30,099 nucleotides of DNA from Massilia sp. UBA2604 (lineage in GTDB: Bacteria; Pseudomonadota; Gammaproteobacteria; Burkholderiales; Burkholderiaceae_D): NCBI GenBank assembly GCA_002339265.1, contig DDKG01000115.1:1-30099 (forward strand), in the 5' to 3' direction. A program made the position numbers and the translations under genes. Shown here piece after piece: positions 24,713 to 30,099 of the stretch (position 1 is the first letter of the stretch; every line of letters starts with the position of its first letter). The notes beneath the pieces are model-generated. The model saw only the letters and a program-made list of their open reading frames with translations. It did not search any database and had not been told where the DNA came from.

Positions 24713-24893
24713 GGAGTCTCCTGATTATTGCTATTCGAATACCGCTAGCCTACCTCAAAATGGGCGGCCTGGCATGCCGGCGCGCCTGGCGACGCCCTCG
24801 CCTGCCCCGATCTCGCCCTAGCGTGTGGCAGCTAACGGAACCTGTCGCCCGAGGCTGTCACCCTCTGACTCATCGTCTTACCAGGAGAGAATC

Positions 24894-25070
24894 ATGTCGG
24901 ATGACCTGAATAAACGCGGTCAGCAGGACCGATCCCGCATCAATATGCACGAAGAGCACGAGGTGCGCTACTGGACCGAAGCGCTTGGCGTGACCCGCGA
25001 AGAGCTGCAGCGCGCCGTGGACCAGGTCGGCGTGAGCGCCAGCGCGGTACGCGAACACCTCGGCCGCTGA
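24894..25070 (+). CDS. DUF3606 domain small protein
   Basis: A 58-residue protein with the DUF3606 pattern: QQDRSRINMHEEHEVRYWTE, then a helix-turn-helix-like end (TREELQRAVDQVGVSASAVREHL). Start ATG 24894 follows AGGAGAGA. Function unknown; many relatives lie near stress and oxidoreductase genes, and here an SDR gene follows 169 bp downstream. GGAAC and GTCA about 15 bases apart upstream (near 24837) hint at a stress sigma factor promoter, but not strongly. Confidence 0.85.
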   Translation: MSDDLNKRGQQDRSRINMHEEHEVRYWTEALGVTREELQRAVDQVGVSASAVREHLGR

Positions 25071-25097
25071 ACTGCATTCCGCGCTGAACTGCTTTCC
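25066..25097 (+). repeat. Short direct duplication across the DUF3606 stop codon
   Basis: A 15-bp stretch containing the TGA stop (25066-25080) recurs at 25083-25097 with 14 of 15 bases the same. This resembles the duplication at the end of the M16 protease gene. Confidence 0.6.
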
Positions 25098-25127
25098 GAT
25101 CATCGCGCGCACCAGTCGCCGGCCGGT

Positions 25128-25152
25128 CCGCGCGCCTTATTGCGGCGCGCGG
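25128..25152 (+). terminator. Stem-loop downstream of the DUF3606 gene
   Basis: A perfect 9-bp all-GC stem (CCGCGCGCC/GGCGCGCGG) with a 7-base loop, 58 bases past the DUF3606 stop. No T-run follows, so it is either a factor-dependent terminator or an mRNA stabiliser between this gene and the SDR gene. Confidence 0.45.
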
Positions 25153-25239
25153 GTGTCACTACGCCAATGCCGCATGCCGCGGCATGGCCGCACCGCGCGC
25201 CGTTCGTTTCCCACCTTTGACCCAGACATGGAGCACACG

Positions 25240-26079
25240 ATGGATATTCCGAAGCAACAGCAGCAACCGCCCGGCCACGAATCCGAACTGACCCCGCAAG
25301 CCGACCACGGCGAGACCAGCTACCGCGGCTCCGGCCGCCTGCAGGACAAGGCCACCGTGATCACCGGCGGCGACAGCGGCATCGGCCGCGCGGTTGCGCT
25401 GGCATTCGCGCGCGAAGGCGCCGACGTCCTGATTTCCTACCTCGACGAGCACGACGACGCGAAGGAAACGGCGCGCCTGGTCGAGGAAGCCGGCCGCCGC
25501 GCCATCCTGGTGCCTGGCGACATCGCCGATCGCGCCCACTGCCGCGCCATCATCGACAAGGCGGTGGCCGAGTTCGGGCGCATCGACGTGCTGGTCAACA
25601 ATGCCGCCTTCCAGATGTCGCACGACTCGCTGGACGAGATCCCGGACGACGAGTGGGACTACACCTTCAAGGTCAACATCACGGCCATGTTCCACCTCTG
25701 CAAGGCCGCGGTGAAGCACATGGCGCCCGGCTCCTCGATCATCAACACCACCTCGATCAACTCGGACAATCCAAAGCCCACCCTGCTGCCGTATGCCACC
25801 ACCAAGGGCGCGATCGCCAACTTCAGCGCCGGCCTGGCACAAATGCTGGCCGCCCAGGGCATCCGCGTGAATTCGGTGGCGCCGGGCCCGATCTGGACGC
25901 CGCTGATCCCGTCGACCATGCCGCCGGAAGAAGTCGAGAACTTCGGCAGCCAGGTGCCGATGAAGCGCGCCGGCCAGCCGAAGGAAGTTGCGCCGGTGTT
26001 CGTGATGCTGGCGTCCGATGAGGCGAGCTACATCTCGGGCGCGCGCATCGCGGTCACCGGCGGCGTGCCGATCCTGTAG
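25240..26079 (+). CDS. Short-chain dehydrogenase/reductase (YghA-like)
   Basis: A 279-residue SDR oxidoreductase using NAD(P). The cofactor motif is TGGDSGIG (42-49), the NNAA motif is at 120-123 and the catalytic triad Ser172, Tyr185 and Lys189 (YATTK) is canonical in spacing. The N-terminal Gln/Pro-rich extension of about 30 residues and the TGGDSGIGRA form are typical of the YghA group of stress-linked SDRs; substrate unknown. ATG 25240 has GGAG 7 bases upstream; ATG 25228 in frame is the alternative. The stop is followed with no gap by the ATG of the M23 peptidase gene, so both are one transcript. Confidence 0.92.
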   Translation: MDIPKQQQQPPGHESELTPQADHGETSYRGSGRLQDKATVITGGDSGIGRAVALAFAREGADVLISYLDEHDDAKETARLVEEAGRRAILVPGDIADRAHCRAIIDKAVAEFGRIDVLVNNAAFQMSHDSLDEIPDDEWDYTFKVNITAMFHLCKAAVKHMAPGSSIINTTSINSDNPKPTLLPYATTKGAIANFSAGLAQMLAAQGIRVNSVAPGPIWTPLIPSTMPPEEVENFGSQVPMKRAGQPKEVAPVFVMLASDEASYISGARIAVTGGVPIL

Positions 26080-26682
26080 ATGGCAGTCTTCCTGCGCACC
26101 CTGGTCGTCGCCGTCTTCCTGGTGCTGGCGTATGGCCTGCTGGAGCCCTACATCGAACGGGCCCTGTACACCATGCGCCTGGCCGCGATGCCCAAGCCCC
26201 AGGCGCTGCCGGTGCCGGTCGAGGGCGTGCGTCCGCGCGCGCTGCGCGACACCTGGGGCGGCGCGCGCAGCGAAGGCCGCAAGCACGAGGGGATCGACAT
26301 CTTCGCGAAACGCGGCACGCCGGTGGTCTCCAGCACCGAAGGCATCGTGAGCCAGGTCGGCACCAACCGCCTCGGCGGCCTGGTGGTGTGGGTGCTGGGC
26401 CCGGGCGGCCAGCGCCATTATTACGCGCACCTGGACGGCTATTCGGACCTCGAACCCGGCATGCGCATCGAGGCCGGCCGGGTGCTGGGCTATGTCGGAG
26501 ACACGGGCAACGCCAAGGGGACGCCGCCGCACCTCCACTACGGCATCTACGACACCGGCGGCGCCATCAACCCCTATCCGCTGCTGAAGGCCGATCCGGC
26601 ACTCATCTCGGCATCGTCGACGGATCAGGCGCAGGAAGCGGATCGCCCGACGGCGTCGGGACGCCAGTCGGCGGCGCGCTAG
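26080..26682 (+). CDS. Membrane-anchored M23 family peptidase
   Basis: A 200-residue protein with one N-terminal helix (about 4-22), which is either an anchor or an uncleaved signal, and a LytM/M23 domain (about 55-170). The zinc ligands are His69 and Asp73 (HEGIDIF), His116 (YYAHL) and the HLH pair His150/His152, so the enzyme should be active on peptidoglycan cross-links in the periplasm. It starts directly after the SDR stop (TAGATG) with no separate Shine-Dalgarno, pointing to coupled translation. The last 80 bp overlap the convergent class A PBP gene, and the tail after residue 175 is low complexity. Confidence 0.9.
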   Translation: MAVFLRTLVVAVFLVLAYGLLEPYIERALYTMRLAAMPKPQALPVPVEGVRPRALRDTWGGARSEGRKHEGIDIFAKRGTPVVSSTEGIVSQVGTNRLGGLVVWVLGPGGQRHYYAHLDGYSDLEPGMRIEAGRVLGYVGDTGNAKGTPPHLHYGIYDTGGAINPYPLLKADPALISASSTDQAQEADRPTASGRQSAAR

Positions 26683-29098
26683 GCGGCGCCGCCTCGATCG
26701 GCTCGATGGGCTGCGGGTCTTGTCCAATCGGCAGCTCGACCGGCATTTCCTCGGGCCCGCCTTCCGGCACGATTTCCTGCGCTTCGTCCATGAAGATCTC
26801 TTCCGGCTCTTCTTCCACCACGATGCGGCGCGGCTCCGGCGGACGCCAGCCGGGCAGCGTGGCCTTGGCGTCCAGGCTGCCGGCGTCGAAGGCGCCGCGG
26901 AAGAAATCGCCCACGACCAATGCCGCATTGTGGCCGCCCTGCCCCCAGTAGCTGCTGCGGATCGTGACCCGGTTGTCGTTGAAGCCAACCCAGGCCCCGG
27001 CCACCAGGTTCGGGTGCATCATGATGAACCAGCCGTCCTGGTTGTTCTGGCTGGTGCCGGTCTTGGCCGCCAGATCGCCGCGGATGCCGAAGCGGCTGCG
27101 CACGCCGTTGCCGGTGCCGCGGGTGACGACGCCGCGCAGCATGTCGACCAGGGCCTCGGCCGACTCGCGCGACATCGCGCGTTCCGGTTGGCCGGCGCCG
27201 AAATCGGCGATCACATTGCCCTCCCGGTCCTCGATGGTGCTCACGAAAATCGGCTTGTGGTACTCGCCCAGCGCCGCGATGGTGGCGTAGCTGCTCACCA
27301 TCTCGAGCAGGGTGACCGGGCTGGTGCCCAGGGCCAGCGACGGGACCGCTTCCAGCCGGCTCTGGCGGATGCCCAGGCCCTGGGCCAGGCGCACGATGGG
27401 GTCGATGCCCACTTCCTGGCTCACCTGGGCGGTGATCGTGTTCTTCGAGAACACCAGGCCGTCGCGCATCGGCATCGAGCGGCCGCTGTTGCCGTCCATG
27501 TCGGTCGGTTTCCAGACACTGCCGTCGTCGCCCTTGAATTCCAATACCACGTCGCGGTAGGCCTGGTCGGGCGGAATGCCGCGCTCGAGCGCCGCGCCAT
27601 ACACGAAGGGCTTGAAGGTCGATCCCGGCTGGCGCGCGGCCTGGGCCACGTGGTCGTACTGGTCGAGCTCGAAGTCGCGGCTGCCGACCCAGGCCTTCAC
27701 CGCGCCGCTGGCCGGGTCGACCGCGACGAAGCCCGCCTCGAGGCGCGACTTGGCGCTTTTCAGCTCATTCATGAAGCCGCGGTCGGCCTTCAGGCGCTTG
27801 AGCGCGGCGGCCGGCTCCTCGCCCTCCTCGACCGCGTTGCGGTAGGCGCCGCTCTCGCGCACGAAGGCGTCCAGCGTACGCGCATTGGTGATCCAGTAGT
27901 ACGAGAACGGATCGATGTTCGGCCGCATCGCCGTATAGGTAGCGGTGGCGGTCGAACGCGGCACGTTGGGATTGGCCCACTCGACGTCGGCGATCGCCTG
28001 CAGGATGTCGGCCTGGCGCCGCACCGCGCGCTCGGCGGCTGCCTGCAGTTCCGGGTCGAGCGTGGTGCGCACCACCAGGCCGTCGAGTTGCAGGTTGTAG
28101 TCGTTCTCGTCGGCCCAGTCGAGCAGCCACTTGCGCACGTGGTGGGTAAAGTGGTTGTCCTTGCCGCTGCGGTCGGGCAGGCGCTTGAAGCGCAGGCGCA
28201 GCGGACGCTTGACCAGCTGCGCATAGCGCTTGTCGTCGAAGGCCTCGTGCTTGCGCATCTGGCCCAGCACCACGTTGCGGCGCGCCAGCGAACGCTCGGG
28301 GTTCGCTACAGGGTTGTAATAATGCGTCCCCTTGAGCATGCCGACCAGGGTCGCGGATTCCAGCACGTCGAGCTTGAGCGCCGGCTTGCCGAAATAGGTG
28401 CGCGCCGCCATCTCGATGCCGTAGGCGTTGTACAGGAAAGGCACCGTGTTCAGGTAGGCTTCCAGGATCTGGGTCTTGCTGTAGGTATTTTCGATCTTGA
28501 TCGCGGTGATCAGTTCCTTCATCTTGCGGTTCACGCTGCGCGCGCGGCCGATCTCTTGCGGGAACATATTGCGCGCCAGTTGCTGGGTGATGGTCGAGCC
28601 GCCCTGCGGGTCGCCCTTGACGCTGGCCCAGAGGGCCCCGGCGACGCGCTTGAAGTCGACGCCGTGGTGCTGGTAGAAGCGGTGGTCCTCGGTCGAGATC
28701 AGCGCCTTGACCACGTGCGGCGAGATCTGCGACAGCTTGACGCGCTCTTGCAGGCCCTTCTCGAAGGTGCCGAGCGGCCGGCCGCCGGCGTCCAGGATCA
28801 CGGACGGACGCGAGCGGCTCACCTGTTCCAGGTCATCGATGCCGGGGGTGAACGGGATCAGGATCAGGAGCCAGGCCAGGATCGCCATCAGGCCCGCGGC
28901 CAGGCTCCACAGCGAGATCAGGGCCAGCTTGACCGGCAGCGGCCGGCCGTGCAGGCGCTCGCGCGCGCCGCTTTTCAGAGCGCCGGCCCGGGTCGCGGCG
29001 GCAGCAAGCAGGTGCCGGACAATCTGCTTGATGCGCTGCTGCACGGTTGGCGCGTCGCTCGCGGTCTCCGTGTTCTCGTTGTCGTGCTTCTGGTCCAC
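26603..29098 (-). CDS. Class A penicillin-binding protein (bifunctional transglycosylase/transpeptidase)
   Basis: An 831-residue inner-membrane enzyme that polymerises and cross-links peptidoglycan. It has a cytoplasmic N terminus, a membrane helix at about 57-82, a GT51 transglycosylase domain (about 115-290) with catalytic Glu137 in STEDHRFY and the TQQLARN segment, and a transpeptidase domain with STFK (Ser493-Lys496), SKN (551-553) and KTGT (679-682). The C terminus (about 755-831) is Glu/Pro-rich and probably disordered. The start is GTG 29098 with AAGGAT upstream. Whether it is PBP1A or PBP1B in function cannot be decided here. It converges on, and overlaps, an M23 peptidase gene. Confidence 0.94.
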   Translation of the reverse strand: MDQKHDNENTETASDAPTVQQRIKQIVRHLLAAAATRAGALKSGARERLHGRPLPVKLALISLWSLAAGLMAILAWLLILIPFTPGIDDLEQVSRSRPSVILDAGGRPLGTFEKGLQERVKLSQISPHVVKALISTEDHRFYQHHGVDFKRVAGALWASVKGDPQGGSTITQQLARNMFPQEIGRARSVNRKMKELITAIKIENTYSKTQILEAYLNTVPFLYNAYGIEMAARTYFGKPALKLDVLESATLVGMLKGTHYYNPVANPERSLARRNVVLGQMRKHEAFDDKRYAQLVKRPLRLRFKRLPDRSGKDNHFTHHVRKWLLDWADENDYNLQLDGLVVRTTLDPELQAAAERAVRRQADILQAIADVEWANPNVPRSTATATYTAMRPNIDPFSYYWITNARTLDAFVRESGAYRNAVEEGEEPAAALKRLKADRGFMNELKSAKSRLEAGFVAVDPASGAVKAWVGSRDFELDQYDHVAQAARQPGSTFKPFVYGAALERGIPPDQAYRDVVLEFKGDDGSVWKPTDMDGNSGRSMPMRDGLVFSKNTITAQVSQEVGIDPIVRLAQGLGIRQSRLEAVPSLALGTSPVTLLEMVSSYATIAALGEYHKPIFVSTIEDREGNVIADFGAGQPERAMSRESAEALVDMLRGVVTRGTGNGVRSRFGIRGDLAAKTGTSQNNQDGWFIMMHPNLVAGAWVGFNDNRVTIRSSYWGQGGHNAALVVGDFFRGAFDAGSLDAKATLPGWRPPEPRRIVVEEEPEEIFMDEAQEIVPEGGPEEMPVELPIGQDPQPIEPIEAAPPSAPPTGVPTPSGDPLPAPDPSTMPR

Positions 29099-29136
29099 TC
29101 GTTATCCTTGCCTGAACAAACTGTCAATTTTCGGCA

Positions 29137-29142
29137 AGTATA
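29137..29142 (-). promoter_or_regulatory. Candidate -10 box of the class A PBP gene
   Basis: Minus strand TATACT (5 of 6), 38 bases before the GTG start, giving a leader of about 30 bases. The -35 is not recognisable. A TTGACA also lies closer to the start, but its matching -10 would fall on the start codon. Confidence 0.4.
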
Positions 29143-29181
29143 GCTGACCGGGACGCCGGCCACGGCACGGCACGGGGCGCT

Positions 29182-30099
29182 TCAGGCAGGACTGGCCGCA
29201 GGCTCCACCCGGCCAGCCCGCAGCAGTGCCTCGACCCGCGTGGCCGGCTGCGGGCGGCTGTAGACGTGGCCCTGCACCTCGTCGCAGCCGCAGCCGCGCA
29301 GCCAGTCGAGCTGCTCGATCGTCTCCACCCCTTCGGCGATCACCTGCATGCGCAGGCCGTGGGCCAGCGAGATGATGGCGTCGACCAGGGCCGCGCCATC
29401 CGGATTGCCGACGATGTCCTGCACGAAGGAGCGGTCGATCTTGAGCACGTCCACCGGCAGGCGCTTGAGGTATTGCAGGCTCGAATAGCCGGTGCCGAAG
29501 TCGTCGATGGACAATTTGACCCCCATGCGCTTCAGGCATTCCATGGTGTGGATGGCGGCGTCGGCATCGGCCACCATCATGCTCTCGGTGAGTTCGATCT
29601 CGAGCGAGGCCGGCGGCAGGCCGGTCTCGGCCAGCACCTGGGCCACGGTATCGACCAGGTCGGGCTCGGCGAACTGGCGCGCCGACAGGTTGACCGCGAT
29701 GCGCAGCGGCCCCAGGCCGTCGCGCTGCCAGCTGCGGTTCTGGCGGCAGGCGGTGCGCAGCACCCAGGCGCCGATCGGCACGATCAGGCCGGTCTCCTCG
29801 GCCAGGCCGATGAAGCGGTCAGGCCGCACCGTGCCCAGCAGCGGATGGCGCCAGCGGATCAGCGCCTCGTTGCCGACCACGCAGCCGCTGGCCAGGTCGA
29901 CCTGCGGCTGGAAGTGCAGCTCGAACTGGTCTTCCTGCAGCGCGTGGCGCAGCGCGCTTTCCAGGGCCAGGCGGTCGAAGGCCTGGGCGTTCATGTGCGG
30001 CGCATAGAACTGCACGCCGTTGCGGCCGATGGCCTTGGCGCGGTACATCGCGATCTCGGCGTGCTTGACCAGGGTGTCGGCGTCCAGCCCGTCGGCCGG
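29182..30099 (-). CDS. GGDEF-EAL protein, C-terminal part (EAL phosphodiesterase domain)
   Basis: The N terminus lies beyond the right edge. The first visible residues (to about 30) are the end of a GGDEF domain ([20 protein letters not shown]), followed by a complete EAL domain. The catalytic pieces are all present: NEALIRW (with the EAL Glu), the NLSARQF and ELTES strands, DDFGTGYSS with the metal-binding Asp pair, KIDRSFV and AEGVET. It should therefore hydrolyse c-di-GMP to pGpG, unless the missing part regulates or inactivates it. Stop TGA at 29182, 83 bp from the PBP start on the same strand, so they may share a transcript. Confidence 0.92.
   Translation of the reverse strand, partial: PADGLDADTLVKHAEIAMYRAKAIGRNGVQFYAPHMNAQAFDRLALESALRHALQEDQFELHFQPQVDLASGCVVGNEALIRWRHPLLGTVRPDRFIGLAEETGLIVPIGAWVLRTACRQNRSWQRDGLGPLRIAVNLSARQFAEPDLVDTVAQVLAETGLPPASLEIELTESMMVADADAAIHTMECLKRMGVKLSIDDFGTGYSSLQYLKRLPVDVLKIDRSFVQDIVGNPDGAALVDAIISLAHGLRMQVIAEGVETIEQLDWLRGCGCDEVQGHVYSRPQPATRVEALLRAGRVEPAASPA

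Noticed and set aside
24836..24860. Possible extracytoplasmic sigma-factor promoter before the DUF3606 gene
   Set aside because: GGAAC and GTC are present but the spacing and flanking bases do not fit a defined consensus well enough.
26720..29143. 807-codon plus-strand open frame opposite the PBP gene
   Set aside because: Antisense shadow of a gene with all catalytic motifs; His/Arg/Ala-rich with no fold.
29161..29175. Three copies of CACGG between the PBP and EAL genes
   Set aside because: Too short and GC-rich; likely chance in this composition.

Overview
The window is chromosomal DNA from a GC-rich Gram-negative bacterium, most likely a betaproteobacterium of the Oxalobacteraceae (Massilia-like). 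This is inferred from the strong GC bias at third codon positions, the radical-SAM QueE with a CX14CX2C cysteine spacing, Burkholderiales-type small protein families (DUF5985-like, DUF2863-like, DUF3606) and the imperfect palindromic intergenic repeats. Nearly all of it is densely packed coding sequence. I saw no tRNA, rRNA, CRISPR array, insertion sequence or phage gene, so this looks like ordinary chromosome with some accessory signalling genes rather than an island.

Layout. 1-2984 (minus): a leftward cluster queE, queD, tadA, an alpha/beta hydrolase and the start of an LD-carboxypeptidase gene, with stop/start overlaps at two junctions. It combines two tRNA wobble-base modification activities (queuosine precursor synthesis and A34-to-inosine editing) with a peptidoglycan-recycling enzyme. 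3157-5261 (plus): a membrane protein that looks like a degenerate histidine kinase, then a PAS-GGDEF diguanylate cyclase. 5340-8207 (plus): a two-module periplasmic M16 zinc protease. 8411-11871 (minus): a large stress-type protein with four C-terminal repeats, then a small acidic protein and a secreted DNA/RNA endonuclease. 12066-15896 (plus): a small winged-helix-like protein, two tiny three-helix membrane proteins, a disordered small protein and a hybrid histidine kinase with an N-terminal pseudo-receiver. 16086-18864 (minus): a glycosyltransferase and a DUF2863-like protein.

18997-21298 (plus): an AzgA-type purine permease and a DUF481 outer-membrane protein. 21286-24712 (minus): an operon of a thioredoxin-like protein, an MHS-type MFS transporter, a GNAT acetyltransferase and a second, closely related MHS transporter. 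24894-26682 (plus): a DUF3606 protein, a YghA-like short-chain dehydrogenase and an M23 peptidase. 26603-29098 (minus): a class A penicillin-binding protein whose 3' end overlaps the M23 gene. 29182-30099 (minus): the C-terminal part of a GGDEF-EAL protein that runs off the window.

Themes. Cell-wall turnover (LdcA, M23, class A PBP), c-di-GMP signalling (a cyclase and a phosphodiesterase-type protein, far apart) and envelope or stress functions dominate. The observations most worth a second look are the degenerate kinase next to a diguanylate cyclase, the small membrane-protein/kinase cluster at 12066-15896, the four-repeat stress protein, the endonuclease with its small acidic partner, the duplicated MHS transporter operon, and a two-copy palindromic element that sits in both cases between convergent genes. 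None of these amounts to a proven new system from sequence alone.
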